From Methylobacterium sp. (lineage in GTDB: Bacteria > Pseudomonadota > Alphaproteobacteria > Rhizobiales > Beijerinckiaceae), in NCBI GenBank assembly GCA_002928875.1, contig PERO01000020.1, forward strand, positions 1-64,000: a stretch of DNA of 64,000 nt. The letters run 5' to 3'. The position numbers and the translations under genes are program-made. This document shows, piece by piece, positions 26,363-35,281 of the stretch. The notes beneath the pieces were generated by a model that did no database searches, was not told the DNA's origin, and was given only the letters and a program-made list of their open reading frames with translations. Each line of letters begins with the position of its first letter. Position 1 is the stretch's first letter.

Positions 26363-26390
26363 TTGAGCCTTGCCCGCTTTGCCCTATTCT
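26363..26390 (+). promoter_or_regulatory. Candidate promoter of the PQQ-type dehydrogenase gene
   Basis: TTGAGC (26363-26368) and TATTCT (26385-26390) are 16 bp apart and end 30 bp before the ATG. The rest of the 295-bp gap (26126-26420), shared with the divergent membrane-protein gene, shows no other clear signal. Confidence 0.35.
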
Positions 26391-26420
26391 CTCGCAGGCA
26401 TGCCGCCGGAGGAGATGTCC

Positions 26421-27536
26421 ATGGTCCGCACCCCGCTCATCGCGCTGGCCGCCCTGGTCGCGCTGCCGCTCCCGTCCCTTCACGCGCAGACCGGCGACGA
26501 GGTGCGCACGGAGGTGGTGGCGCGCGGGCTTTCGAACCCCTGGGGCATGGCCTTCCTGCCCGATGGTCGCGCGCTGGTGACGGAGCGGCCGGGACGCCTG
26601 CGCATCGTGAACCTGCGCTCGAATTCGGCCGGGGCGCCGATCACGGGCCTGCCGCCCATCGCGACGGTGGGCCAGGGCGGGTTGCTCGGCCTCGCGCTCG
26701 ATCCGGATTTCGCGACGACGCGGCAGGTCTTCCTGTGCTTCGCCGAGGCGCGCGACGGCGGCACGGGCACGAGCGTCTTCCGCGGGAAACTCTCCGCGAA
26801 TTTCGCGGCGCTGGAAGAGGGACAGGTGATCTTCCGGCAGATGCCGGCGGGCAATACCGGCCGGCATTTCGGCTGCCGCCTCGTCTTCGGGCGCGATGGC
26901 AACCTGTTCATCACGCTCGGCGATCGCGGCAACTTGTCGGACGAGGCGCAGAACCTCGCGAACCATATCGGCAAGGTGATCCGCGTCGCGAAGGATGGTT
27001 CGGTGCCGCGCGACAACCCCTTCGTGAACCGCGCCGGCGCGCGACCGGAAATCTGGTCCTACGGGCATCGCAACGCGCAGGGCGCGACGCTGCACCCCGA
27101 GACCGGCGCGCTCTACACCATCGAACACGGCTCGCGCGGCGGCGACGAGGTCAATCGTCCGGAAGCCGGCAAGAATTACGGCTGGCCCGTCATCACCTAT
27201 GGCGTGGATTATTCCGGCGCGAAAATCGGCGTCGGCACGCACAGAGAGGGCATGGAACAGCCGGTCTTCTACTGGGACCCGTCCATCGCCCCCTCGGGCG
27301 CGATGTTCTATACCGGCGACAAGTTCCCGAAATGGCGGGGCAACCTGTTCACCGGCGCGCTGGCCGGACAGCTTCTCGCCCGCCTCGAGATGCGCAACGG
27401 GCAGGTCACGGGCGAGAACCGGATGCTCGAGGGGCTGGGCGAGCGCATCCGCGATGTGGTGCAGGGTCCCGACGGCTTCATCTACCTGCTGACGGATGAC
27501 CGCGACGGGAAGATCCTGCGTCTCGTGCCCCGGTGA
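26421..27536 (+). CDS. PQQ-dependent aldose sugar dehydrogenase, YliI/Asd-like
   Basis: The 371-residue periplasmic enzyme has a signal peptide (residues 1-22, ending LHAQ) and the six-bladed propeller of soluble aldose dehydrogenases. The family marks are LSNPWGMAFLPDG, the catalytic-histidine region NTGRHFGCRLVFG, LFITLGDRG, IWSYGHRNAQG and the PQQ-arginine loop EHGSRGGDEVNRP. Such enzymes oxidise free aldoses to lactones and pass electrons to the respiratory chain; PQQ must come from elsewhere because no pqq genes are in the window. GGAGGAG lies 6 nt before the ATG at 26421. It converges on a SemiSWEET sugar-transporter gene 25 bp away. Confidence 0.92.
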   Translation: MVRTPLIALAALVALPLPSLHAQTGDEVRTEVVARGLSNPWGMAFLPDGRALVTERPGRLRIVNLRSNSAGAPITGLPPIATVGQGGLLGLALDPDFATTRQVFLCFAEARDGGTGTSVFRGKLSANFAALEEGQVIFRQMPAGNTGRHFGCRLVFGRDGNLFITLGDRGNLSDEAQNLANHIGKVIRVAKDGSVPRDNPFVNRAGARPEIWSYGHRNAQGATLHPETGALYTIEHGSRGGDEVNRPEAGKNYGWPVITYGVDYSGAKIGVGTHREGMEQPVFYWDPSIAPSGAMFYTGDKFPKWRGNLFTGALAGQLLARLEMRNGQVTGENRMLEGLGERIRDVVQGPDGFIYLLTDDRDGKILRLVPR

Positions 27537-27561
27537 GGGGCGGGTGATCCGGGAGGCGGTG

Positions 27562-27822
27562 TCAGCCGAACCGGATCTTCATGCCCAGGATGATGAGCAC
27601 CAGCACGAAGGTCACCGCATTCGCCCCGATCAGGGGCCATGACATGATGAGTAGACCATAGACGAGCCAGAGCCCGATCCCGAGCGTCAGCATCACGTAC
27701 ATGATGAGCGAGAGCGAGCGTGTGTCCCGCGTGCGGATCACCTTGATGGCCTGCGGTACCCAGCACAGGGTCGTGATGGTCGCGGCAATGGCGCCGATGA
27801 GTTCGATCGTGGCGGGGGACAT
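27562..27822 (-). CDS. SemiSWEET family transporter
   Basis: This 86-residue protein has three membrane helices (about 6-26, 35-57, 62-83) in the SemiSWEET/MtN3 triple-helix fold. The PQ motif WVPQAIKVIRT ends helix 1 and the segment SLSLIMYVMLTLGIGLWLVYGLL follows. SemiSWEETs work as dimers and let sugars move down their gradient across the inner membrane. The gene stands alone; its ATG at 27822 has no overlap with the TPR gene to the right. The neighbouring sugar dehydrogenase suggests a sugar context but the two genes face each other. Confidence 0.88.
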   Translation of the reverse strand: MSPATIELIGAIAATITTLCWVPQAIKVIRTRDTRSLSLIMYVMLTLGIGLWLVYGLLIMSWPLIGANAVTFVLVLIILGMKIRFG

Positions 27823-27912
27823 GGGCGGAACAGGCTATCCGGGCTGCATGGCGTGAGGCCCCTCCTCGCTGATTGCCGGGGGGATTGCAAGCGCGGGCAA
27901 ACGCCCTCTTCG

Positions 27913-28368
27913 TCAGGGCGGGGCCAGCCCCGCCTTCCGGAGCACCGCCGCAAGGGCATGGGTCTCGCGGCAATCGAGGCAGAGGTCACGCAGGCGCCGG
28001 AAGACACGCTGCGCCCCGGCCGGGTCCCCGGTCTCGAGATGCCACTCCCCGAGATAGGCCAGCGTGGGCCGATGCTCGGGATCCAGGGTCAGGGCCCGAT
28101 CATAATAGGCGCGCGCCGTGGCGAAATCGGCGTGCTTGCGGTAGATCACGCCGAGAAAATTGTAGATATCCGGATTGTTCTTGATGTCCCGCTCGAGGCT
28201 GAGCAGCAGGGGCAGCGCCTCGGCCCATCGTTCGGCGGCAATCAGCGCCTCCGCCTGCCGGAATTCCGGATCATTGGCGAGGGTCGAGTTATCGGTTCCG
28301 ACCGCCCCGGCCGGTGCGATGGCCAGCATGATCAGCAGGATACCGGATGCAGCGGAGCGGAAACGCAT
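27913..28368 (-). CDS. Secreted tetratricopeptide-repeat protein
   Basis: The 151-residue protein has a signal peptide (ILLIMLAIAPAGAV, cleavage near residue 23) and about three TPR units: FRQAEALIAAERWAEALPLLL, PDIYNFLGVIYRKHADFATARAYYDRAL, and PTLAYLGEWHLETGDPAGAQRVFRRL. It ends in a helix with two cysteines (LCLDCRETHALA). It is probably a periplasmic scaffold for an unknown partner. The ATG at 28368 has a GGAAGG-like sequence about 8 nt upstream; an ATG at 28383 would add MEGRP. It is divergent from uvrB, with 96 bp between starts. Confidence 0.78.
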   Translation of the reverse strand: MRFRSAASGILLIMLAIAPAGAVGTDNSTLANDPEFRQAEALIAAERWAEALPLLLSLERDIKNNPDIYNFLGVIYRKHADFATARAYYDRALTLDPEHRPTLAYLGEWHLETGDPAGAQRVFRRLRDLCLDCRETHALAAVLRKAGLAPP

Positions 28369-28464
28369 GGGACGGCCTTCCATCGCTGACAGATTAGCAG
28401 GGTTGCCCTGCGACAGACAGGCAAATCCCTTGCCGAGACCGTGTGGAATTGCCATTTCAGGACG

Positions 28465-31182
28465 ATGACACGCGCCCCGAAAACTCCACGCGCCTCCGGT
28501 CGCGGCAAGGCCTCGCGGCCCGAGCTTCAGCCGCTCGACCAGCATCTCGCGGCCCTGCTCAATCCGGCCCTGAACCAGCAGGCGAAATCGCAGCCCGGCG
28601 GGCGCGGCTTCGGCGAGAAGCCGCAATCGGGCTATGCCGCCGGGCCGGTGACCGGCGTCGACCCGAAGCTCGCGGCCTCGCTCGGCCTGCCGGACGAGGT
28701 GCCGCTGTCCCGCAAGCGCGACGTCGCGACCGAGCCGACGCGCTACGACGAAATTGCCGGTGCGAAGCCGCGCCGCGTGATGCAGGGAAACGTCGTGCCG
28801 CTCCTGCCCGAGGATGCCCGCATGGGCGGTGGGCTCGACGGCATTTCCGAAGCCGATGCCTTGACCTCCACCGCCGGCGTGCAGGCGACGCATGAGGCGC
28901 TGCAGGAACTGCTGAAGAACGGCAATCCGCTGTTCCGCGAGAAGAAGGTCTGGGCGCCGCATCGCCCCGAGCGCCCGGCGAAAAGCGAGGGCGGCATCCG
29001 CTTCACCATGAAGGCGCCGTTCGAGCCGCGTGGCGACCAGCCCGAGGCGATCCGCCAGCTGGTCGGGGGCATCCAGCAGCACGAGCGCGATCAGGTGCTG
29101 CTCGGCGTCACGGGTTCCGGCAAGACCTTCACCATGGCGCAGGTGATCGAGAAGACGCAGCGCCCCGCACTGATCCTCGCGCCGAACAAGACGCTCGCGG
29201 CGCAGCTCTATTCCGAGTTCAAGAGCTTCTTCCCGGAGAACGCGGTCGAGTATTTCGTCTCGTATTACGATTACTACCAGCCCGAGGCCTATGTGCCGCG
29301 GACCGACACCTATATCGCCAAGGAATCGACCATCAACGAGGAGATCGACCGCATGCGCCACGCCGCGACGCGTGCGCTGCTCGAACGCGATGACGTCATC
29401 ATCGTCGCCTCGGTCTCCTGCATCTATGGCATCGGCTCGGTCGAGACCTACACGGCCATGAGCTTCGGCATCGAGGTGGGCGAGCGGCTCGACCAGCGCC
29501 AGCTCATCGCCGATCTCACGGCCCTGCAATACAAGCGCACCAACACCGATTTCACGCGCGGCACCTTTCGCGTGCGCGGCGACGTGATCGAACTCTTCCC
29601 GGCCCATTTGGAAGACCGGGCATGGCGCATCGGCCTCTTTGGCGACGAGGTGGAGGCGATCGCCGAGTTCGATCCCCTCACCGGCCACAAGAATGCCGAC
29701 CTGAAATTCGTGAAGGTCTACGCGAATTCGCACTACGTGACGCCGCGCCCGACGCTGGATCAGGCGATCGGCGGCATCAAGAGCGAACTGAAGCAGCGCC
29801 TTGCGGAACTCAACCACCAGAACCGCTTCATCGAGGCGCAGCGCCTCGAACAGCGCACGCAGTTCGATCTCGAGATGCTGCAGGCCACCGGCGTCTGCCA
29901 GGGCATCGAGAACTATTCGCGCTATCTCACGGGGCGCAATCCCGGCGATCCGCCGCCGACGCTCTTCGAATACCTGCCGGACAACGCGCTCGTTTTCACG
30001 GACGAGAGCCATGTCACCGTGCCGCAGATCGGCGGCATGTATCGCGGCGACTTCCGCCGCAAGGCGACGCTGGCGGAATACGGTTTCCGCCTGCCCTCCT
30101 GTATGGACAATCGCCCGCTGCGCTTCGAGGAATGGGAGGCGATGCGCCCGCAGACCGTGCACGTCTCCGCGACCCCCGGCGACTGGGAGATGGAGCGCAC
30201 CGGCGGCGTGTTCGTGGAGCAAGTCATCCGCCCCACCGGCCTCATCGACCCCGAGGTGATCGTGCGGCCGGCACGCAGCCAGGTGGATGACCTGCTCGGC
30301 GAGGTGCGCGCGGTTTCGGCCGCCGGCTATCGCACGCTCGTCACGGTTCTGACGAAGCGCATGGCCGAAGACCTCACCGAATACCTGCACGAAGCCGGCG
30401 TGCGCGTGCGTTACATGCATTCGGATGTCGATACGCTCGAACGCATCGAGATCATCCGCGATCTCAGGCTTGGCGCCTTCGACGTGCTCGTCGGCATCAA
30501 CCTCCTGCGCGAGGGTCTGGACATTCCCGAATGCGGGCTCGTCGCCATTCTCGATGCCGACAAGGAAGGCTTCCTGCGCTCCGAGACATCGCTGATCCAG
30601 ACCATCGGCCGCGCCGCGCGCAACGTCGATGGCCGCGTCATCCTCTACGCCGACAACATCACGGGCTCGATGGAGCGCGCGATGGCCGAGACCAATCGCC
30701 GTCGCGAGAAGCAGACGGCCTATAACCTGGCCAACGGCATCACACCGCAAAGCGTGAAGCGCAACATCGAGGACATCATCAACTCGCCCTACGAGCGCGA
30801 TCGCGTCACCGTCGACAAGGGGCAGGCCGACCGGGCGATCTCCATCGGCCACAATTTCGAGGCGGTGCTGGCCGATCTCGAGAAGCGCATGCGCGAGGCG
30901 GCGGCCGATCTCGATTTCGAGACCGCGGCGCGCATCCGCGACGAGATCAAGCGGCTGAAGGCGACCGAACTCGCGGTGTTCGAGGAGCCGGGTGCAAGGC
31001 AGGGCAGCGTGACGGCGAAGGCCGGCAAGGCGGGTGCCTCGCAATATGGGGCCGCGGCGAACCTTCCGCCGACCCGCGCGGCGAAACCCTCGCTCGATGC
31101 GATGGGGCCGGGCACGGATCGCGAGGTGCCGCTCACGGGCTCGCCGCGCGCCAAGGGCGGCGGCAAGCCACGCCGGCGCTGA
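28465..31182 (+). CDS. uvrB: Excinuclease ABC subunit UvrB with long N-terminal extension
   Basis: UvrB verifies DNA lesions and loads UvrC in nucleotide excision repair. The helicase core starts near residue 181 ([17 protein letters not shown]), with Walker A GVTGSGKT at 214-221, the damage-probing beta-hairpin [29 protein letters not shown], and [10 protein letters not shown]. The UVR domain that contacts UvrC lies in [21 protein letters not shown]. The protein has 905 residues against about 670 in E. coli. About 180 extra residues precede the core and about 60 low-complexity residues follow it. The extension is charged and Gly/Pro-rich, as in other Hyphomicrobiales. AGGA precedes the ATG at 28465. 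Confidence 0.97.
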   Translation: MTRAPKTPRASGRGKASRPELQPLDQHLAALLNPALNQQAKSQPGGRGFGEKPQSGYAAGPVTGVDPKLAASLGLPDEVPLSRKRDVATEPTRYDEIAGAKPRRVMQGNVVPLLPEDARMGGGLDGISEADALTSTAGVQATHEALQELLKNGNPLFREKKVWAPHRPERPAKSEGGIRFTMKAPFEPRGDQPEAIRQLVGGIQQHERDQVLLGVTGSGKTFTMAQVIEKTQRPALILAPNKTLAAQLYSEFKSFFPENAVEYFVSYYDYYQPEAYVPRTDTYIAKESTINEEIDRMRHAATRALLERDDVIIVASVSCIYGIGSVETYTAMSFGIEVGERLDQRQLIADLTALQYKRTNTDFTRGTFRVRGDVIELFPAHLEDRAWRIGLFGDEVEAIAEFDPLTGHKNADLKFVKVYANSHYVTPRPTLDQAIGGIKSELKQRLAELNHQNRFIEAQRLEQRTQFDLEMLQATGVCQGIENYSRYLTGRNPGDPPPTLFEYLPDNALVFTDESHVTVPQIGGMYRGDFRRKATLAEYGFRLPSCMDNRPLRFEEWEAMRPQTVHVSATPGDWEMERTGGVFVEQVIRPTGLIDPEVIVRPARSQVDDLLGEVRAVSAAGYRTLVTVLTKRMAEDLTEYLHEAGVRVRYMHSDVDTLERIEIIRDLRLGAFDVLVGINLLREGLDIPECGLVAILDADKEGFLRSETSLIQTIGRAARNVDGRVILYADNITGSMERAMAETNRRREKQTAYNLANGITPQSVKRNIEDIINSPYERDRVTVDKGQADRAISIGHNFEAVLADLEKRMREAAADLDFETAARIRDEIKRLKATELAVFEEPGARQGSVTAKAGKAGASQYGAAANLPPTRAAKPSLDAMGPGTDREVPLTGSPRAKGGGKPRRR

Positions 31183-31494
31183 TCAGGGCCTAACGGAGCC
31201 GGTCGTCAGTTCGTCCGGCGGCAGCACATCGCTGGTGCCGGGATGGATGCGCAATTCCTGCACCTGACCGGCGGAATTGGTGACGAGAGCGGCGTAGCAC
31301 GCCTCGTTGGTGATGCGCAGGCGCAGCAGCTGGAAACCCGCGCGCTTAAGCCGTGCCTCGACCTCCTCGGACGACACCCATCCGTAACGCGGAAGGTTGG
31401 TGCAGAGAATAGGCGGCGGATTGGCAAAGGCCATCCCCGATTGAAGCGTGGCCGCGATCAAAAAGCACAGGCCCGCAATCCGTTGTCCCGACAT
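31183..31494 (-). CDS. Small secreted PepSY-like protein
   Basis: The 103-residue precursor has a signal peptide (CFLIAATLQSGMAFA) and a mature part of about 78 residues. The segment SSEEVEARLKRAGFQLLRLRITNEACYAALVTNSAGQVQELRIHP looks like a PepSY unit: helix, then strands with the DxxGxxxEL-type end. PepSY domains often inhibit proteases or sit in the periplasm; the role here is unknown. GGGAGACG precedes the ATG at 31494; a longer frame to 31542 has no support. It ends 1 bp after the convergent uvrB stop. Confidence 0.7.
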   Translation of the reverse strand: MSGQRIAGLCFLIAATLQSGMAFANPPPILCTNLPRYGWVSSEEVEARLKRAGFQLLRLRITNEACYAALVTNSAGQVQELRIHPGTSDVLPPDELTTGSVRP

Positions 31495-31598
31495 GCACGT
31501 CTCCCGCTGAAATGAATTCGCCAGAACCACTACAGGCGTCAATTTAAAGTTGCATTACCGCGATACTTTCAAACGTTGTCGCAAATTTTACGTAACCA

Positions 31599-31627
31599 TT
31601 GACACGGGGGCGGTTTGGGCCTGCAAT
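31599..31627 (+). promoter_or_regulatory. Promoter of the small Cys-rich secreted protein
   Basis: A perfect -35 TTGACA (31599-31604) and TGCAAT (31622-31627, 4 of 6) are separated by 17 bp. A start near 31634 gives a leader of about 42 nt before the ATG at 31676. The region 31495-31598, shared with the divergent gene, is AT-richer than its surroundings. Confidence 0.5.
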
Positions 31628-31675
31628 TGGTGCGACGTCCTGCGTGTGTTCCTCCTGCCCGAAGGGAGCGTGGAC

Positions 31676-31960
31676 ATGACATCGCCCAGCCGAATTCTCG
31701 TCTTTTGCGCGCTTATGGCCGGCCTGATCGCGCCGCTGACCGCGGGGAGAGCCCGCGCGGATGAGCCGCAGGCCCGTTCCGCAAGCGATTGGGTGATCAC
31801 GCGGGCCCAGCTCAACAAAACCGAATGCACCTGCCGGCTGCGCGGCGAAAATCTGCCGGTCGGGTCGGAAGTCTGCATGCAGAACGGGATGTTCCGCTGC
31901 CAGATGAACCAGAACGTCACGACGTGGCAGCCGCTCTCCACGCCCTGCCCGCAGAGTTGA
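31676..31960 (+). CDS. Small cysteine-rich secreted protein, unknown function
   Basis: I do not recognise a family. The 94-residue precursor starts with a signal peptide (ILVFCALMAGLIAPLTAGRARA). The mature part of about 65 residues has five cysteines (CTCRLRGENLPVGSEVC, FRC, and C near the end in STPCPQS), which suggests disulfide bonds in the periplasm or outside. The ATG at 31676 is chosen for the signal peptide and the GGGAGCG upstream; an earlier in-frame start at 31550 lies before the promoter. The gene is alone, divergent from the PepSY-like gene. Confidence 0.65.
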   Translation: MTSPSRILVFCALMAGLIAPLTAGRARADEPQARSASDWVITRAQLNKTECTCRLRGENLPVGSEVCMQNGMFRCQMNQNVTTWQPLSTPCPQS

Positions 31961-32029
31961 GCCCGTCTCAACGAAGGCAAAGCCCCGAAAACCGGAAAAA
32001 CCAAACGTTTTCAACCTGATGACAAACAG

Positions 32030-32060
32030 AAAAAAGGCTTCGCCGTGTTGCGGCGAAGCC
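32030..32060 (-). terminator. Intrinsic terminator of the 27-codon gene
   Basis: Read on the minus strand, GGCTTCGCCG (32060-32051), loop CAACA, CGGCGAAGCC (32045-32036), then six T (32035-32030). The 10-bp stem is perfect. It lies 45 nt after the stop of the small gene at 32105-32188 and there is no other minus-strand gene for it to serve. Confidence 0.85.
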
Positions 32061-32104
32061 CGATCTTGTGCCGGATTACCCCCCGGCAAAACCCGAAACG
32101 GTTG

Positions 32105-32188
32105 TCACACGGCGCCGAACAGGATGGCGACGAGGAAGACAAAAGACGCCAGAAACGCCAGAACATCCAGACCGTAGGTGGAGCTCAT
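32105..32188 (-). CDS. 27-residue membrane microprotein
   Basis: This short gene encodes MSSTYGLDV followed by a hydrophobic helix of about 17 residues (LAFLASFVFLVAILFGA) and ends in V: a single membrane span. Its ATG at 32188 has the strong ribosome binding site GAGGTGA 6 nt upstream. A perfect intrinsic terminator follows. A weak promoter can be drawn upstream (TTGCCA at 32246-32241 and TAAGCT at 32224-32219 on the minus strand, 16 bp apart). Together these make a complete single-gene transcription unit in the 380-bp gap between 31960 and 32344. I recognise no homologue; small proteins of this size often bind a larger membrane complex. Confidence 0.6.
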   Translation of the reverse strand: MSSTYGLDVLAFLASFVFLVAILFGAV

Positions 32189-32218
32189 GGTGTCACCTCA
32201 TGAAGTGGCGATAACCCA

Positions 32219-32246
32219 AGCTTAACCCAACCGCGACATCTGGCAA
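32219..32246 (-). promoter_or_regulatory. Weak candidate promoter of the 27-codon gene
   Basis: On the minus strand TTGCCA (32246-32241) and TAAGCT (32224-32219) are 16 bp apart and point at the small gene. The -10 match is poor, so confidence is low. Confidence 0.3.
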
Positions 32247-32343
32247 TGGCTCTTCGTCGCTGCGTTGCGGAATCGTTAACGCCGGTCTGGTCGAACCCTT
32301 CCGATTTTCAACAGCTTTTTGCGGAAATCCTCAGCCGGCAGTC

Positions 32344-33606
32344 TCAGGCCTGTCCGGCCAGCGCCTGTTCCAGCACATGCGCCGCGGCCAGCGTGCGCTG
32401 ATCGTCGCCGAACGCACCGATCACCTGCACACCCATCGGCAGGTTGCTGGCGGCATCCCGCCAGGCCGGAACGTTGACCGCGGGCAGGCCCAGAAGCGTG
32501 ACAAGCTTATTGCAGGTTGCATCGCCGGTGTTGTCGCGCCCCGGCGCGAGGCCCGGCGCGGAGAAGGTGAGGAGCGCGTCCACCTCCTCGAACACGCGAT
32601 GCGTGGCCTTGCGCGCCTTGTTCGCCACGGAGCGCGCGGCATCGTATTCGGCGAGACTGACGGCCTGCCCGGCCTCGATGCAATCGCGCAGGATGGGCGA
32701 GAGCTTGTCGCGGTGCCGCGCATTCTCCCACATCAGCGAGATCGCGCCCTCGTGGTTGTTGATCGCGCGATGATGGGCATGCGCCTCGGCAAAGATCGGC
32801 TGCAGCGTGATCTCGCGGACGGCGATGCCGGCCTTTTCGAGCGCGGCGATCGCGTGATCGAGCGCGGCATTCGCCTCGCGCGACATCTCCCCCGCGAAGG
32901 GCTGGCGCGTCACGCCGAAGGTGGGCTTGCCGAAATCGCCACCATCGATCCTGAGGTCGCGTCCGGTGATCGCCGCGAGCCCGAAGGCGACATCCGCCAC
33001 CCGCGCGCCGAACAGGCCGAGCGTGTCGAGCAGCGGCGCGAAGGGCTTCACGCCCTGCAGAGGCAGCAGGCGGAAGGACGGCTTCATCGCCGCAACGCCG
33101 CAATAGCTCGCGGGGCGGATCACCGAACCGCCGGTCTGGGTGCCGAAGGCGAGCGGCATGAAACCGGCGGCCACCCCCGCCGCCGAGCCGGCCGAGGAGC
33201 CGCCGGGCGTATGCGCTGCATTGTGCGGGTTGAAGGTCGGCGCGGGATTGAGAAAGGCGAATTCCGTGGTCGCCGTCTTGCCCAGAGTCACGCCCTGCGC
33301 GGCTTCCGTCATCAGCACGATCGGCGCATCCGCCTTCGGCCGGTAGCCCTTGTAGATCGGCGAGCCGAATTCGGTCGGCAGGTCGGCCGTGTCGATGATG
33401 TCCTTGAAGCCGACGGGCAGGCCGAAAAGGCCATCCGTGCCCGCGCAGGCCCGTGCCGCCATGCGGGCGCGGTCGATATCGAGATGGGCGAAGGCGCGGA
33501 TCTCCTTCTCGCGCTCGCCGATCGCTTCGAGCGCCAGTTCCAGAACGGTCGCCGGCGTGAGATCGCCGGCCTCGATGGCCTCCGCGAGGTCGAGCGCGCG
33601 CATCAT
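32344..33606 (-). CDS. Amidase signature family hydrolase
   Basis: The 420-residue protein has the amidase signature fold with the Ser-cis-Ser-Lys triad: lysine in GLPVGFKDIIDT, and the serine-rich loop TPGGSSAGSAAGVAAG with FGTQTGGSVIRPASYCG carrying the nucleophile. It is shorter than GatA and lacks gatB/gatC neighbours, so it is a general amidase and not the tRNA-dependent enzyme. The substrate is unknown. The first ATG overlaps the stop of the upstream DUF2798 gene (ATGA at 33606-33603), so the two genes form an operon. Confidence 0.93.
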   Translation of the reverse strand: MMRALDLAEAIEAGDLTPATVLELALEAIGEREKEIRAFAHLDIDRARMAARACAGTDGLFGLPVGFKDIIDTADLPTEFGSPIYKGYRPKADAPIVLMTEAAQGVTLGKTATTEFAFLNPAPTFNPHNAAHTPGGSSAGSAAGVAAGFMPLAFGTQTGGSVIRPASYCGVAAMKPSFRLLPLQGVKPFAPLLDTLGLFGARVADVAFGLAAITGRDLRIDGGDFGKPTFGVTRQPFAGEMSREANAALDHAIAALEKAGIAVREITLQPIFAEAHAHHRAINNHEGAISLMWENARHRDKLSPILRDCIEAGQAVSLAEYDAARSVANKARKATHRVFEEVDALLTFSAPGLAPGRDNTGDATCNKLVTLLGLPAVNVPAWRDAASNLPMGVQVIGAFGDDQRTLAAAHVLEQALAGQA

Positions 33607-33839
33607 GTCTTGGATCCTTCCAGCCGGGAGACGACGAAGCGCGTGGCGCGCTGGGCAAAGGGCGCGGCGATCAGCGCGGCGAGATAGGCCAGGGGCCAGG
33701 CCTTCACGAAGGCCAGCATCCAGCGCTTCACGAAATCGGGCGGGAACCCGAGGTTCAGCCAGGTGACGAAGCCCGTCATCAGGAAGGCCATGATGCCGGC
33801 CTGGAAGAACGGGAAGATGAAACGCGCCTTGCCTTGCAA
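33603..33839 (-). CDS. DUF2798 membrane protein
   Basis: This 78-residue protein has two membrane helices (about 7-30 and 45-66) with the DUF2798 layout: FQAGIMAFLMTGFVTWLNLGF, then FVKRWMLAFVKAWPLAYLAALIAAP. The function of the family is unknown. It overlaps the amidase gene by 4 bp, which suggests joint translation. The 95-bp gap to the divergent extensin-like gene carries both promoters. Confidence 0.8.
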   Translation of the reverse strand: MQGKARFIFPFFQAGIMAFLMTGFVTWLNLGFPPDFVKRWMLAFVKAWPLAYLAALIAAPFAQRATRFVVSRLEGSKT

Positions 33840-33934
33840 CGGCCCCTCCTGCGTCGCGGACCGGGGAGAATCTTAACCACCCCGTAACCCTTTCTCTTAA
33901 ACGAACCTTACCGAGGTCGAGTCAATTTTCGGGA

Positions 33935-35209
33935 ATGTTGCGTTCCTGCCATTCCCCCCAGAGCCGAGCGACGATCGGCACACCGGCACGCATGGGCCTC
34001 GCGATCCTCGCGAGCGCTGCCTTCCTGTCCGGCTGCGGCTTCGTCCGCTTCGAACAGCGCGAGCCATGGCGGGGCGAGGCGGAAGTGGCTTGCATGAAGG
34101 CCGGGATCGTGCAGGAGAGCGAGTTCGTCCGCATCACGAAGCCGATCGACGGTTCCGGCGCCTGCGGCCTCGACATTCCCCTCAAGGTGCAGGCCTTCCA
34201 GATCGACCAGAGCATCCTGCAGAGCTTCGCGCAGGCCGGCGCGCCCCTGCAAACCGCGACCGGCGCGGATCTGCGCCTCACGGTGCTGAAGCCCGAGGCC
34301 ACCCTCACCTGCCCCATGGTGGCCTGGCTCGACGACTGGCTCGCCACTGCCGTTCAGCCCGCGGCCCTCGCCTGGATGGGCCAGGGCGTGAAGGAAATCC
34401 GCACGGCCGGCTCCTATGCCTGCCGGCGCCGCAACCACCAACCCGGCGCGAAACTCTCGGAGCACGCCTTCGGCAACGCGATCGACATCATGTCCTTCGT
34501 ATTCGCGGACGGGTCCGTGACGACGGTGAAGGGGGGATGGCGGGGCGGCACGCCCAGCGAACAGGGCTTCCTGCGCGATGTGCTGAATTCGGCCTGCGGA
34601 AAGTTCCGCACCGTGCTGGGTCCGGGCTCGGATGCCTTCCACTACGACCATTTCCATCTCGACCTCGCGCGGCACGATGCACGCGGCCAGCGGCGCTATT
34701 GCCGTCCACGCGTCGAGGCGCCGGAGCGGCCGCAATTGCCGCCGGTGCTGGCCAATCCGATGCCGCCGGCGACCGCCTACAACACGGCCCCGGCCGCGCC
34801 GCAGGGTTTCCCCAACGCGGCCTATTCGACCCTGCGCCCGCAGCAGGGCTACGCGACGAACCCCTATGCCGCGCCGCAGCCCCCGGTCGCGGTCACGCAG
34901 CGCCCGCCCGCCACGCTCGCCCCGGCGGGCTCGCTCGAGCGCCAGCAGCAGATGCTGCAGCGCGATGGCCAGGCCGGACTTCCGGAGAATGGCGTGATCG
35001 AGCAGGAGGAGGAATTCGATCCGCGCGATTTCGATCTCACCTCCTCGACGCCCGAACTGCCGGTCGGCCGCGGGCGCGGGATCCTGCAACAGCCGCTGCC
35101 GCCCGCCAGCACCGGGCTCCTCCCGGCGCCTCCCCGGGCGCAGCCGCAACGCTCCGTGCCGCGCACCGCGCCGGTTCGCCAGCCGGTGATGCCGATGGGC
35201 GGCAACTGA
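33935..35209 (+). CDS. Lipoprotein with extensin-like C-terminal domain
   Basis: The 424-residue precursor has a lipobox (LSGC, Cys about residue 34) and the extensin-like domain of bacterial wall proteins: LTCPMVAWLDDWLATAVQPAA, SYACRRRNHQPGAKLSEHAFGNAIDI, and the metal-binding-like HYDHFHLDLARHD at about residue 230. The domain is related to M15 peptidases; activity is not proven in bacteria. A Pro/Gln-rich tail of about 170 residues follows. The ATG at 33935 is chosen over 33992 because it supplies basic residues for the signal peptide; neither has a strong ribosome binding site. Confidence 0.82.
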   Translation: MLRSCHSPQSRATIGTPARMGLAILASAAFLSGCGFVRFEQREPWRGEAEVACMKAGIVQESEFVRITKPIDGSGACGLDIPLKVQAFQIDQSILQSFAQAGAPLQTATGADLRLTVLKPEATLTCPMVAWLDDWLATAVQPAALAWMGQGVKEIRTAGSYACRRRNHQPGAKLSEHAFGNAIDIMSFVFADGSVTTVKGGWRGGTPSEQGFLRDVLNSACGKFRTVLGPGSDAFHYDHFHLDLARHDARGQRRYCRPRVEAPERPQLPPVLANPMPPATAYNTAPAAPQGFPNAAYSTLRPQQGYATNPYAAPQPPVAVTQRPPATLAPAGSLERQQQMLQRDGQAGLPENGVIEQEEEFDPRDFDLTSSTPELPVGRGRGILQQPLPPASTGLLPAPPRAQPQRSVPRTAPVRQPVMPMGGN

Positions 35210-35281
35210 GCACGCTTCCGGCTTGACCCGGACGGCGGGGGCGTCCAAATCTGGCGGAGCATTTCTCTTCCGGAGCCTGCC

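Noticed and set aside
28384..31044. Long minus-strand frame (part of a 1043-codon frame) opposite uvrB
   Set aside because: Only its last 151 codons, the TPR protein at 27913-28368, have a signal peptide and a recognisable repeat. The rest is antisense to uvrB with no motif.
32344..33606. Amidase as GatA of the tRNA-dependent amidotransferase
   Set aside because: It is shorter than GatA, no gatB or gatC is adjacent, and its neighbour is a DUF2798 protein.
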